DNA of 46,531 nucleotides from Chloroflexota bacterium. Its GTDB lineage: Bacteria > Chloroflexota > Anaerolineae > Aggregatilineales > Aggregatilineaceae. The stretch is taken from NCBI GenBank assembly GCA_012729765.1, contig JAAYCM010000108.1, positions 1 through 46,531 on the forward strand, in the 5' to 3' direction. Below the pieces are notes generated by a model, which saw only the letters and a program-made list of their open reading frames with translations, had not been told where the DNA came from and searched no databases. Of this stretch, positions 1 through 7,692 are shown piece after piece. How positions within the stretch are numbered: the stretch's first letter is position 1; every line of letters starts with the position of its first letter. A program made the position numbers and the translations under genes.

Positions 1-646
1 AGCCGCGCCACACCTGCCCGTCCCAATATTCCCACAGGATGCTGAGATGCTCGCTGCTGGGCGTGACCAGCTCCAGCTCGACATCGAGGCTGGCCGCGCC
101 GGAGAGCGCCAGCAGGGTATCGTGCGCGATGTAGAGCGTGTGCGGCGTGTTTTCGAGATACTTCTTGCGCCAGGGCTGGAACGGCAACCCCTCAGCGTGC
201 GCGGCGCTGTGATCGATGTACTGGTCGCGGCCCGGCCACAGGCTGACCACCTCGACCAGTTGCGCGGCCATCAGTCCGGCGGCCTGCTCCGTCTCGAACA
301 CGATCTGCTGCGGGCTGTCGGGCGGCGGCGGGGCAGCCAGGCGCGTCCCTTGCGGCGCGCGGGTGTCGGCGGCCTGCCCGGCCATCTGGAACACGATCGG
401 CGCGCGGGCTGCCTGCGCCGGAGTCAGTTGGATGCCCAGCAGGTCCAGAAACGCAAGCTTATTTTTCTCTGGGGCCTGGTTGAGCCGCTGGAGAATGTGC
501 TCGGCGTAGCGCGCCGCGATCCACAGCAGGGCCGCGTCGGGACCCTGATCGGGCGGCAGCCAGTCGGGCGTATAGCCGGGACGCCGTGCGAGCAGCGCCG
601 CGACAAGCTGGGCGGCGTGGCGCTCATCCAAAACCGGGGACTTCAC
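1..646 (-). CDS. Baseplate J-like protein of an eCIS (Afp11-like), N-terminal part
   Basis: Partial gene running off the left edge; 215 residues are visible. It starts at a GTG (646-644) that overlaps the TGA of the gp25 gene as GTGA, which signals translational coupling. The visible N-terminus has the helical segment RLNQAPEKNKLAFLDLLGI (residues about 56-74), then a beta-rich part with RAPQGTRL and later WEYWDGQVW. From memory these are typical of the large baseplate-J proteins of contractile injection systems, which form the wedge of the baseplate around the hub. Position directly after gp25 is the usual order. The rest of the protein, and any fibre or tape-measure genes, lie outside the window. 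Confidence 0.8.
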   Translation of the reverse strand, partial: MKSPVLDERHAAQLVAALLARRPGYTPDWLPPDQGPDAALLWIAARYAEHILQRLNQAPEKNKLAFLDLLGIQLTPAQAARAPIVFQMAGQAADTRAPQGTRLAAPPPPDSPQQIVFETEQAAGLMAAQLVEVVSLWPGRDQYIDHSAAHAEGLPFQPWRKKYLENTPHTLYIAHDTLLALSGAASLDVELELVTPSSEHLSILWEYWDGQVWRG

Positions 647-1068
647 GGCTGCGCTCCTTCTTTCAGATAGAACGGGTAGACCAGGTTGAAGGGGTTATTG
701 GTCGCCCGCACGCGGTAATGCACGTCGATCAGTACCAGGCTGCGCTGCACCCGGTCCGCCGTGACGCGCACGTCGAGCACGTCGATCCGCGGCTCCCAGT
801 CGATCAGCGCGTCGCGCACCCGCTGGCCGATGCGGGCCAGGGTGGTCGCGTTGAGCGGCTCGAACAGGAAATCGTTCAGACCGGCGGCGAAGTCGGGCCG
901 CATGACGCGCTCGCCGGGGTTCGTGCCCAGGATGATCCGGATCGACTGCCGGATGTCTTCCTCATAGGCGACCAGGCTGGCCGTGCCGTCTGGCTCGATC
1001 GCGGGGGGGAAGGCCCAGCCTACGCCCAGGAATGCTTTTTCCGCGTTGGTCCCGCTGCCGTTGGTCAT
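643..1068 (-). CDS. gp25-like baseplate wedge protein (Afp9-like)
   Basis: 141 residues, the usual size for the GPW/gp25 family, which connects baseplate to sheath in T4-like tails, type VI systems and eCIS. The body has the family pattern EEDIRQSIRIILGTNPGERVM and later RPDFAAGLNDFLFEP, with a C-terminal strand pair ending near PFNLVYPFYL. ATG start at 1068, 4 bp after the PAAR stop, with a GGGGGAT Shine-Dalgarno inside the end of the PAAR gene. Its stop overlaps the GTG of the baseplate-J gene. Family assignment is confident; the structural role is by homology. Confidence 0.9.
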   Translation of the reverse strand: MTNGSGTNAEKAFLGVGWAFPPAIEPDGTASLVAYEEDIRQSIRIILGTNPGERVMRPDFAAGLNDFLFEPLNATTLARIGQRVRDALIDWEPRIDVLDVRVTADRVQRSLVLIDVHYRVRATNNPFNLVYPFYLKEGAQP

Positions 1069-1072
1069 CGCG

Positions 1073-1354
1073 TTATCCCCCGATCAAAACGGTCAACATG
1101 CCGAGGATGATCGGCGCGCCGCAGCCGGACTTATCCCCTACGCGCAGCGCGGGCCGCCCGCCGATCAGCACGGTTGCGCTGCCGGGCGGGAAGGGTGACG
1201 GGGGGTGCGGCCCGGCAGGGGTGGGCATCGAGCAGGTGTGCGTGTCGCCTGCGACGGCGGCTGGCTGCCCGCCGATCAGCACCGTCGCCACCCCCGGCCC
1301 GGTCACAACGCCGGGATGGGCGGTTGGATCGCCTACACGTGCGGCTGGTGGCAT
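1073..1354 (-). CDS. PAAR-domain spike tip protein
   Basis: 93 residues, a single PAAR domain that would cap the spike and sharpen the injection tip. It shows the paired ATVLIGG-type repeats (residues about 23-29 and 60-66, and a third VLIGG at the C-terminus), RVGD boxes, and candidate zinc ligands H13, H39, C41 and C78. No extension carrying a toxin domain is present, so cargo is not fused here. ATG at 1354 is preceded by a GGAGAG Shine-Dalgarno, 22 bp after the gpV gene. It is the Afp10-position protein of this locus. Confidence 0.9.
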   Translation of the reverse strand: MPPAARVGDPTAHPGVVTGPGVATVLIGGQPAAVAGDTHTCSMPTPAGPHPPSPFPPGSATVLIGGRPALRVGDKSGCGAPIILGMLTVLIGG

Positions 1355-1376
1355 GGCGTTCTCTCCTGGCTCGCGC

Positions 1377-2030
1377 TCACGAGTTGATCTTCACCAGCGA
1401 TCCGGCGACGGTCGTATTGCCGGTCGAGGTGACGTTGGTTGCGGTCGTGCTGCTGATGCTGACGGTCGGCGCGCTGATGTTGACCGCCGTCGTGCCCACG
1501 ATGTTGACATTTGTGCCGGTGATGGTGACGCCATCTTTCGACAGGTTGATGACCGTACTGTCGGTAGTAATCTGAATACCGGCGGTAGACATCAGGATCG
1601 TCTGCCGCGTCGGGGTCTGGATCATGATCGTGGACGCGCCCGGCAGATCGGTGAACATGATCTGGTTGCCCTGCGGCGTCTTGATCATCCGCACCTGCGC
1701 GACCGGCGAAGGCAAAGGCGGGGGCGTCTTGGCGTTCCACAGGCAGCCGATCACATAGGGTGCATTCACATCGCCATGCTCAAAGGCGATCAGCACCTCA
1801 TCATCCATACCGGGGATGAAGTAGGTGCCATACATCTTGCCCGTCATCGGCACGGCGACGCGCGCCCAGGGGCTGAGGTCCAGGCTGTCGATGAACGGCA
1901 GCTTGACCTGCACCCGGCCCAGCATCATCGGGTCGAGCACGTTGATTACGGTGCCCACCGTCACGCCGTAGAACTTTTCATCCATCTCCTCGATGGAGTC
2001 GGATACCCAGTCAAATGCAGCTTCGATCAT
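1377..2030 (-). CDS. gpV/VgrG-C-like baseplate spike protein
   Basis: 217 residues. Residues about 20-100 look like the OB-fold of phage baseplate assembly protein V (GTVINVLDPMMLGRVQVKLPF, then WARVAVPM and DDEVLIAFEHGD). The remainder is Thr/Ser/Val/Ile-rich with short repeats (VNISAPTVSIS, TNVTSTGNTTV), as expected for a triple-stranded beta-helix spike. Start ATG (2030) overlaps the TGA of the upstream gpD gene as ATGA. In Afp8/Pvc8 the hub and spike are one polypeptide; here they are two adjacent, coupled genes, as in P2-type phages. Confidence 0.88.
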   Translation of the reverse strand: MIEAAFDWVSDSIEEMDEKFYGVTVGTVINVLDPMMLGRVQVKLPFIDSLDLSPWARVAVPMTGKMYGTYFIPGMDDEVLIAFEHGDVNAPYVIGCLWNAKTPPPLPSPVAQVRMIKTPQGNQIMFTDLPGASTIMIQTPTRQTILMSTAGIQITTDSTVINLSKDGVTITGTNVNIVGTTAVNISAPTVSISSTTATNVTSTGNTTVAGSLVKINS

Positions 2031-3208
2031 GGGATAATGTCTCTCCTGGCTCCGAAGTTCACGTGATAACCGCTGCTGTCGATGGTGTGGGTGGCGCTGG
2101 TGACACGATAGTTACCGCTGAAGTCCGGCCCCAATCCTTCCAGCCGGATCACGGCTCCGGCCCGGATGCGCGGATCGCCCAGCGCCGACCCCTGCCCGGT
2201 CAGCCGGTTGTTGAGCTTGGCGCGCAGCTCGTGGGCCAGTTCCAGGGCGCTGTTGACGATATCGACCGGGCTGGTGATCGGCTTATCGATCCGGGTGAAT
2301 ACCGGGCCGAGCAGCGTCTTGGCCGCCGAAGCCGCCGCACCCGGCACGACCGAGATCCCCAGGCTTTCGCGGTCGAAGTCCCAGAAGGCCGTCACCAGGA
2401 AGTCAAGCGGAATCTCGCGCAGGGTGAAGCGTGCTCCAACACCCGCCACCTGGCCGATCAGGCTGATCTCCGGCGAAAAGTCGAGCAGGCCGCCGCCCCA
2501 GGGCAGCGTCAGGCGTGGCTCGTACTCCTTGAGGAAGCGCGAGAGATAGAGCACATCGCCATCGACCCAGAAATCCGCGTCATAGGTTTTGGCGATCTCT
2601 TGCAGCAGCTCCAGATCGCTCTGGCCTTTCTGCTTGCGCCCGGTTCCCTTGAAGATCGCGTTCAGCACGGCCATCCCGGTCGAGATCGCCATCACCGCCG
2701 GATCGATGAACGGGATCAGCAGGTTCTCGGCGCTGAGGATGGCCGCGATCAGCGCGTCCGGCAGAAAGTCGAAGCCGCGTGCGTATTTGCCCTGCATCAG
2801 CCGGCTCAGATAGTCGTGCGCGACCAGCGTCATCGTCGGCATCCCGCCGTTGGGGAAGCTGACCTGCACGCCGGTGATGTCGCCCTTGAACATCCGCTCA
2901 ATGCCGCCGGTATAGCCCACGTCCAGCTCAAGCTTGTTGCCCATATCGAACAGGCCTGTCGGCACGACACTGCCCACCTGGAACGGGCCGACGGTCAGCG
3001 CGGTGGGGAAGGGGCGAAAGCCCAGCCCGCGAATATGCTCCTGCAAGAAGCGCAGATCGGGATTCGCCAGCGCGATCTCGACCCGGTCGGCGGCTCCCAT
3101 CCCATCCTGGTAGCGGATGCTGGTGATGCAGCCGCGCAGCGCCGGGGGGATGTCCTGCCCGTTGATCAGCAGGCGATAGTCGGGCACGTAGGTCGAGAAT
3201 TGGGCCAT
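2027..3208 (-). CDS. gpD/gp27-like tail hub protein
   Basis: 393 residues from the ATG at 3208, which overlaps the LysM gene's stop by one base (TGATG). The frame is open further upstream, but that part lies over the LysM gene and is not needed. The N-terminal half (SIRYQDGMGAADRVEIALAN, then LELDVGYTGGIERMFKGDIT) and the middle (DLELLQEIAKTYDADFWVDG) match the late-control protein D / VgrG N-terminal fold that forms the trimeric hub at the tip of the tube. The C-terminus has the paired strands YRVTSATHTI and YHVNFGAR. It works with the adjacent gpV-like spike and LysM protein. Confidence 0.88.
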   Translation of the reverse strand: MAQFSTYVPDYRLLINGQDIPPALRGCITSIRYQDGMGAADRVEIALANPDLRFLQEHIRGLGFRPFPTALTVGPFQVGSVVPTGLFDMGNKLELDVGYTGGIERMFKGDITGVQVSFPNGGMPTMTLVAHDYLSRLMQGKYARGFDFLPDALIAAILSAENLLIPFIDPAVMAISTGMAVLNAIFKGTGRKQKGQSDLELLQEIAKTYDADFWVDGDVLYLSRFLKEYEPRLTLPWGGGLLDFSPEISLIGQVAGVGARFTLREIPLDFLVTAFWDFDRESLGISVVPGAAASAAKTLLGPVFTRIDKPITSPVDIVNSALELAHELRAKLNNRLTGQGSALGDPRIRAGAVIRLEGLGPDFSGNYRVTSATHTIDSSGYHVNFGARRDIIP

Positions 3209-3864
3209 CAGCGCATCACCTCGCCACTCTCTGGATCGGTGAATGGCAGGCGCGGGATCAAAAGCTGCTGCCCGACCGCGATCTGGCGCGGGTCGTCGAT
3301 GCCATTGGCGATGGCGATGGGCCGCCACAGCGCGGGATTCTCGTAGAACTGGTACGCGATGCTGCTCAACGTCTGGCCCTGCAAGACCTGGTGCACCTTG
3401 CTGTAATCGGCGGTCTGCCGGTTGGTTTCTTTGGCCTCGCGCTCCGGGTCGAGATACTCGTTGAAGGTGACGTTCAGCCGCGCCCGGACCGGCACGCCGC
3501 TCGGCAAAAACATGATGAAGCGCTGCGTCATGCGCGCCAGCACACAGGTAAAGGTCAGCGTCCCCCACGCGAACTCCAGGATCGGCGGGGCGTGCGTGTC
3601 CGAGTCGATCTCCATGAAGCGGAACAGCTTGGCGATCTCTTCGCGCACGTCGGAGCCTTGCTCGTAGGTATCGACCAGCAGCTCCATTTCGAGCGTTTGC
3701 AGGTTGCCGCTGACGAATTGCAGCACCGGGCCGCGCAGGCCGGGGATGCCGGTCTGAGCGTAGTTCATATCCTTCGCCAGCGTGTATTCGCCGGGGTTGA
3801 TCAGCACGATCACCGGGTCCCCCGGCGGGTGAATCGGCGTCAGCCGCGCTTTTTCGAGCGCCAT
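3208..3864 (-). CDS. LysM-containing CIS tube/hub-proximal protein (Afp7-like)
   Basis: 218 residues. Residues 1-150 resemble the CIS tube-initiator/T4 gp53-like domain (NPGEYTLAKDMNYAQTGIPG, ILEFAWGTLTFTCVLARM). Residues about 157-205 form one LysM motif (VLQGQTLSSIAYQFYENPAL to GQQLLIPRL). In other eCIS this protein sits between tube and hub, and its LysM is thought to touch neighbouring baseplate parts rather than peptidoglycan. ATG at 3864 has a GGGAG Shine-Dalgarno and begins 2 bp after the preceding stop. One-base overlap with the gpD gene. Confidence 0.88.
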   Translation of the reverse strand: MALEKARLTPIHPPGDPVIVLINPGEYTLAKDMNYAQTGIPGLRGPVLQFVSGNLQTLEMELLVDTYEQGSDVREEIAKLFRFMEIDSDTHAPPILEFAWGTLTFTCVLARMTQRFIMFLPSGVPVRARLNVTFNEYLDPEREAKETNRQTADYSKVHQVLQGQTLSSIAYQFYENPALWRPIAIANGIDDPRQIAVGQQLLIPRLPFTDPESGEVMR

Positions 3865-3866
3865 CG

Positions 3867-4742
3867 TTACCGTCTCCCGTGCCGCTCGCGGTGGGCCGCA
3901 AGCCGGCGATCAATCGTCTGAAGCACGCGGTCGGCCAGCACATTGATTTCAGCCGGGTTCAGCGTTTGGGCTGCCGGCATGGAACGGTGCAGGAAGTCCG
4001 GTTGAGCCGGTTCGGCACGTCGCGCGGCGCTGCTGGCCGTTACCGGCGCGGGATTCTCGGCCAGCGTGACCGCGACCGCCCCCCGCCGGAACACGCGCCG
4101 CACCGGCTGGACGGCCATCGTCTGCACGACCGGAGGCGGGGGGCTGATCATCTCCGGCCCGGCGGAACGCGCCCGGCTCAGGTGTTCCGGCCCGGCCCCG
4201 GACCCGCTGCGGCCCGGCGGCTGATCGGCGCGTCCCAGCGGGATCACGCCCGGCTGCTCGCGCACTTCCAGGCGGCGCAGCAGCAGCTCAGCGCGCCGGT
4301 ACTCCGGCCTGTGGATCGTTCCATCCGCCGTGAGCCAGCGCAGGTGCATGATCGTGTTCATGCCGGGCAGCCGTGCCAGCGCGCGCACCACCGGCGCGAT
4401 CGCCGGGGCGGGAGCGCGCTCTGGTGGCGGTGTTGGCGGGCCGGGCGTCTCGATCCGCTGGAGCGTGCGCAGCAGGTCGCGGGCGGCGCGGCCCGTCGCC
4501 AGGTAGGACAGGTTGATCTGCGGCTGCCAGTAGAGCGGATACGTTATCCCGCCGACGCGCATCTGCCGCCAGACCAGCCCCAGCCCGCCCCAGACACCCT
4601 GCCGCCCGGCGTAGCGCCGCAGCACGTCCTGCGCGAAGGCGGCGCACGCTGGCAGCCGGATCGCACGCAGACCGGGAGTCCGGGCGCTGACCCGGATATC
4701 GCCGCGTGCTGCCGTGCGGAGTGTGATCGGTTGGCCCTGCAT
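3867..4742 (-). CDS. Proline-rich eCIS-associated protein of unknown function
   Basis: I do not recognise this family. Start chosen at ATG 4742, 5 bp after the DUF6760 stop with a GAGGA Shine-Dalgarno; an in-frame ATG at 4796 would overlap DUF6760 by 49 bp. 291 residues: a compact N-terminal region (about 1-90, rich in Trp/Tyr/Arg, with YPLYWQPQINLSYLATG), a Pro/Ala linker, a middle part with MHLRWLTADG, a disordered Pro/Gly-rich stretch, and a C-terminal helix LADRVLQTIDRRLAAHRER. The last motif resembles short amphipathic helices at the ends of other phage-tail-like proteins (recollection, not verified). Operon position between DUF6760 and the LysM protein implies a structural or assembly role. 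Confidence 0.75.
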   Translation of the reverse strand: MQGQPITLRTAARGDIRVSARTPGLRAIRLPACAAFAQDVLRRYAGRQGVWGGLGLVWRQMRVGGITYPLYWQPQINLSYLATGRAARDLLRTLQRIETPGPPTPPPERAPAPAIAPVVRALARLPGMNTIMHLRWLTADGTIHRPEYRRAELLLRRLEVREQPGVIPLGRADQPPGRSGSGAGPEHLSRARSAGPEMISPPPPVVQTMAVQPVRRVFRRGAVAVTLAENPAPVTASSAARRAEPAQPDFLHRSMPAAQTLNPAEINVLADRVLQTIDRRLAAHRERHGRR

Positions 4743-4747
4743 GGCGT

Positions 4748-4948
4748 TCAGTCCTCGTTCATCCGCTGGTTGATGGTTGAGATCTCGCTCACCCATCGCC
4801 GCCGGTCGGCGTGCTCCATCTGCAAAATCTCGTGCTGTGACCAGTGAAAGTGATAGGCGATAAAAGCTACCTCCTCGAGCAGGTGGTCGAGGGGGTAGCT
4901 GATTACCCCCCCAACACGGGCTGTTCCACCTCGAATCGGTGCTGGCAT
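4748..4948 (-). CDS. DUF6760-like small eCIS protein (Afp6-like), possibly made by -1 frameshift
   Basis: Recognisable body YPLDHLLEEVAFIAYHFHW followed by RRRWVSEISTIN, which I recall as the DUF6760/Afp6-type small protein found between tube and LysM genes of eCIS. A free-standing version would start at ATG 4948 (66 residues), 46 bp inside the preceding gene, with no good Shine-Dalgarno (only CCCGGA) and an uncharacteristic N-terminus. The conserved part begins exactly where a -1 shift on the G7 run of the upstream gene would enter this frame (GTA ATC AGC TAC). The natural product may therefore be a 172-residue fusion, 120 upstream residues plus 52 from here. Independent initiation is not excluded. 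Confidence 0.8.
   Translation of the reverse strand: MPAPIRGGTARVGGVISYPLDHLLEEVAFIAYHFHWSQHEILQMEHADRRRWVSEISTINQRMNED
4865..4912 (-). other. Candidate -1 programmed ribosomal frameshift signal
   Basis: On the coding strand the upstream gene ends TTG GGG GGG TAA. The heptamer G GGG GGG (4912-4906) is in the X XXY YYZ register of the zero frame, with the stop codon directly after it. Five bases later (spacer 4905-4901) a hairpin begins: AGCTACC (4900-4894) pairs with GGTAGCT (4871-4865), and CCTCGA (4892-4887) pairs with TCGAGG (4878-4873). One A-C mismatch separates the two helices and the loop is 8 nt. Slippery site, short spacer and strong stem are the three parts of a classical -1 signal. 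The -1 frame opens directly into DUF6760. Function is inferred. Confidence 0.7.
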
Positions 4949-5265
4949 TCCGGGCAGGTCACGACGTGATGGCCGGTGCCGGTGCCGTTGATCTGGTTGT
5001 ACAGGTCTTGCAGATAGGCGAGATCGGCGGCGAACAGGTTCTCGATCACCTGCGGCGTCACCATGTCCAGCGACCCCAGCCGCGTTACCACGCGCGCCAG
5101 CAGGATCACGACCAGGTAGGCCGGGTTCTTCTGGACGCGGTGATCCTTGAGCGGTGCGATCTCGTCCAGCGCCGTCGCCAGGCGCATCACGCCCTGGGTG
5201 TGGACATTGCCGTCGGCATCGACATAGCCGCGCGGCAGCTCGAACTCATACTCGGTTTGCAGCAT
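4903..5265 (-). CDS. eCIS/phage tail assembly chaperone-like protein
   Basis: 120 residues starting at ATG 5265, 3 bp after the tube gene. It contains LPRGYVDADGNVH (about 10-22), GVMRLATALDEI, and the helical NPAYLVVILLARVVTRLGSL and ENLFAADLAYLQDLYNQIN, a pattern I associate with the small conserved protein that follows the tube in many eCIS. The C-terminus has a CPEC pair (C104, C107) with nearby His residues, possibly half of a zinc site. It occupies the position of phage tail-assembly chaperones, just after the tube. It ends on the G7 heptamer of the frameshift candidate, which would extend a fraction of molecules with DUF6760. Exact role is inferred. Confidence 0.78.
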   Translation of the reverse strand: MLQTEYEFELPRGYVDADGNVHTQGVMRLATALDEIAPLKDHRVQKNPAYLVVILLARVVTRLGSLDMVTPQVIENLFAADLAYLQDLYNQINGTGTGHHVVTCPECQHRFEVEQPVLGG

Positions 5266-5268
5266 GGT

Positions 5269-5709
5269 TTAGATCGCCCTCCGGATGCCCTCGTGCGCCA
5301 GCTCCAGCGTCTCGATCGCCACGTCGCTCGTCTCGGCGTTGAAGGTCGGGCCGGTGTACTTGGTCGGCCAGGCGTCGAAGAAGTTGTAGCGCGCAACCTC
5401 GGTGCCTGTGCGGTCGAGGATGATGATCGAGCCGTTCTTGCGCACGACCCGCCCCTCGGCGGCGTCCAGAATCCACTGGTACAGCTCCACGTCGTCGGTC
5501 ATGCCGCGCTTGAGCACGATATTGGCGTACTGCGTCATGCCGGGCAGCTTGCGCACGCGCGTGATATCCCCGCCCTCGCGGTGATCAATCGGCTCGATTG
5601 TGATCTCGATCCCGCCGCTGACCTCCTGAAAGGCGGCGCGGGTGATGCCGTCGATCTCGACCAGGAAATTGAAACTGACAAAGGGGTCGATCCTTGCTCC
5701 GGTTGCCAT
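5269..5709 (-). CDS. Inner tube protein (Afp1/Afp5-like, T4 gp19 fold)
   Basis: 146 residues, typical of Hcp/gp19-fold tube proteins of eCIS. Diagnostic stretches are DPFVSFNFLVEIDG at the N-terminus, FQEVSGGIEITIEPIDHREG, KLPGMTQYANIVLKRG, and the C-terminal WPTKYTGPTFNAE with ETLELAHEG. Rings of this protein stack into the tube expelled on sheath contraction. ATG at 5709 has a strong GGGAGGGAG Shine-Dalgarno. Only one tube gene is seen here, whereas Afp/PVC carry two (Afp1 and Afp5); a second may lie outside the window or be absent. Confidence 0.93.
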   Translation of the reverse strand: MATGARIDPFVSFNFLVEIDGITRAAFQEVSGGIEITIEPIDHREGGDITRVRKLPGMTQYANIVLKRGMTDDVELYQWILDAAEGRVVRKNGSIIILDRTGTEVARYNFFDAWPTKYTGPTFNAETSDVAIETLELAHEGIRRAI

Positions 5710-5733
5710 GTGGTTCTCCCTCCCTGTGTGGGC

Positions 5734-7659
5734 TTATTCTTCGACGCTCGGTCCACCCGGTTCCTGGATGACGCGGAACACGATGAATTCGGCGGGCGGC
5801 GCGGGATAGACTCTGACCTCGATCACAAGCTGCCCCAGCGCGACGGTTTCCGGCGGGTTCAGCTCCTCGTCGATGCGCACCTCGAAGCCTTCGTCGGGTG
5901 CGGTACCGACCAGCGCGCCATCGTTCCAGACGCGCGTCAAAAAGCCGGTGATCTGCCGCTTGAGCTTTTCCCACAGCGGCTTGGCGTTCGGCTCGAACAC
6001 GGCGAATTGGGTGCCCTCTTGCAGCGACTCCTCGATATACAGCAGCAGCCGCCGCACATTGACATAGCGCCACTGTGTGCTGGTCGAGATCGTTCGCGCG
6101 CCCCACACCACCACGCCGCGCCCGCGAAAGACGCGCAGCACGTTGATACCCTGCTCGTTGAGCGGCCCCTGCTCGTCGTCGGCAAGCTGCCGCTCGACGC
6201 TCAGCACGCCGCGAAGCTGCTCGTTGGCGGGGGCCTTGTGCACGCCGCGCGTATCATCGACGCGCGCGAACAGCCCGGCCAGGTGTCCTGACGGTGGAAT
6301 GATGATCGGCGCGCTGTTCACCGGGTTGTTGACCACGATACGGGGATAGTAGATCGCCGCAAAGCCGTTATCAGAACCCAGGGCGTCACGCTGGGTGCGA
6401 ATGGCGGTGAGCGACGCGTTCGGCTGTGGGTCGAGGATGGCGAAGCGGTCCGCCATCTGCTCGCAGTGCGTGATCATGGCCGCCTGCACCGCCTGATCGG
6501 TCCGGTCGGGGATGCAGATCAGCGTCACCTCGTCTACCCGCTTGAGTGCGTCCAGCGCGTCGAGATACTCGTTGGCCCCAATCGCCGCGATGTTGTCTGC
6601 CGTGCCGCCAGCCAGGTTGGTTGCCGCGAGCACCGCCGGGCGGTTGTCGGGCGGCGGGGTGGGGTTGGGCGGATCGATGCGCGCGACCGACACATTGGGC
6701 GAGCTGACCATCGACTCGACATAGCGGCTGTGGCGCGGGTCCATCGAAAGCTGGGCGTAGACTTCGGGTGCGCCGTTCACCACGACGACCAGCGTAAACT
6801 CCTGCGATACGACCGTCACCGCCGGATCGCCAGCAGCCAGGGTGTAGGCGTTGGCGAGACCCTGTTCCAGGTCTACCAGCCGCCCCGTCACCTTCTTGAC
6901 GACGACTTCCTCATTCGTGCCGCCCTGATCGAGCAGCAGCACCGACCCGACGCTGATCCCGGCGGCGCTGTCTACCCGGAAACGTGTCTGCCCGGCTTGC
7001 AGATCGGCCAGGCGCATTGTTCCGGCATTAAGGTTGTTGGCGAGCAGGGCCTTCAGGGTAACATTCAGCCCGCTGATGCCGGCGATCTCGGCGCGCTCGC
7101 TGTTGGTCCCGTCGTCCAGAAAAACGATGTCGCCGGGCACAAAGCTGGCCCCGTCGGCAGCATTCGTAAGCGTGACCGTGTTATTGGTGGCGCTGGCGAA
7201 GTTCACTTCCACCTGCGGGGCGGTGGTATTGGCGGTCGTGGCGTCCTGCACCTCGACCGTGATCGCGTTGCCGCCGGTGCCTTCCTGCTTAGCCGTCACG
7301 ACCAGCGTTCCCGCGCCGCCCCCCCCCGATCGATCGTTCAGCGTCAGTGACGCCCGCGCCGCCGTGCTCGTGCGCACGAAATAGCAGTTGGAGCCGCCGT
7401 TGGTGAAGAACCCGCGCACGGCGTAGGTGACGTAAATCTGCGGGTTGATGATATAGGGGCTTTCAGTGACGGCGGCATCTCCAAAGGTGTTGACGAACTG
7501 CGTCCAATTGGTGATCTGCGTCGGCTCGTTGATCGGGCCGTTGAGGGCCGGGCCGATGAACGCGGCGACGCTGGTTGCGACCCCCGCGATTGGACCGGGG
7601 ACCGGCACTTCTTCGATATACACCCCCGGCGTTTTGTTAATGGGATTGAACGGCGACAT
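5734..7659 (-). CDS. Contractile tail sheath protein (Afp2-4-like)
   Basis: 641 residues. The N-terminus TPGVYIEEVPVPGPIAGVAT and the C-terminal region (GINVLRVFRGRGVVVWGART, WRYVNVRRLLLYIEESL, LWEKLKRQITGFL, VIEVRVYPAPPAEFIVFRV) are classic sheath signatures; the last strand exchanges with neighbouring subunits. Between about residues 105 and 330 lies a large beta-rich, Gly/Thr/Val-rich insertion, probably a surface-exposed domain. Only one sheath gene is present, against three in Afp/PVC. Start ATG 7659 has GGAGGGAAACTC upstream. A C-run at about 7318-7327 encodes Gly codons and does not break the frame. Confidence 0.95.
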   Translation of the reverse strand: MSPFNPINKTPGVYIEEVPVPGPIAGVATSVAAFIGPALNGPINEPTQITNWTQFVNTFGDAAVTESPYIINPQIYVTYAVRGFFTNGGSNCYFVRTSTAARASLTLNDRSGGGGAGTLVVTAKQEGTGGNAITVEVQDATTANTTAPQVEVNFASATNNTVTLTNAADGASFVPGDIVFLDDGTNSERAEIAGISGLNVTLKALLANNLNAGTMRLADLQAGQTRFRVDSAAGISVGSVLLLDQGGTNEEVVVKKVTGRLVDLEQGLANAYTLAAGDPAVTVVSQEFTLVVVVNGAPEVYAQLSMDPRHSRYVESMVSSPNVSVARIDPPNPTPPPDNRPAVLAATNLAGGTADNIAAIGANEYLDALDALKRVDEVTLICIPDRTDQAVQAAMITHCEQMADRFAILDPQPNASLTAIRTQRDALGSDNGFAAIYYPRIVVNNPVNSAPIIIPPSGHLAGLFARVDDTRGVHKAPANEQLRGVLSVERQLADDEQGPLNEQGINVLRVFRGRGVVVWGARTISTSTQWRYVNVRRLLLYIEESLQEGTQFAVFEPNAKPLWEKLKRQITGFLTRVWNDGALVGTAPDEGFEVRIDEELNPPETVALGQLVIEVRVYPAPPAEFIVFRVIQEPGGPSVEE

Positions 7660-7692
7660 GAGTTTCCCTCCAGTTTCGGACTTTTCCCCGGT

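Noticed and set aside
7315..7330. Long C-run in the sheath gene as a second frameshift site
   Set aside because: It encodes a Gly linker inside a continuous frame; no alternative frame of useful length opens and no following stem was seen.
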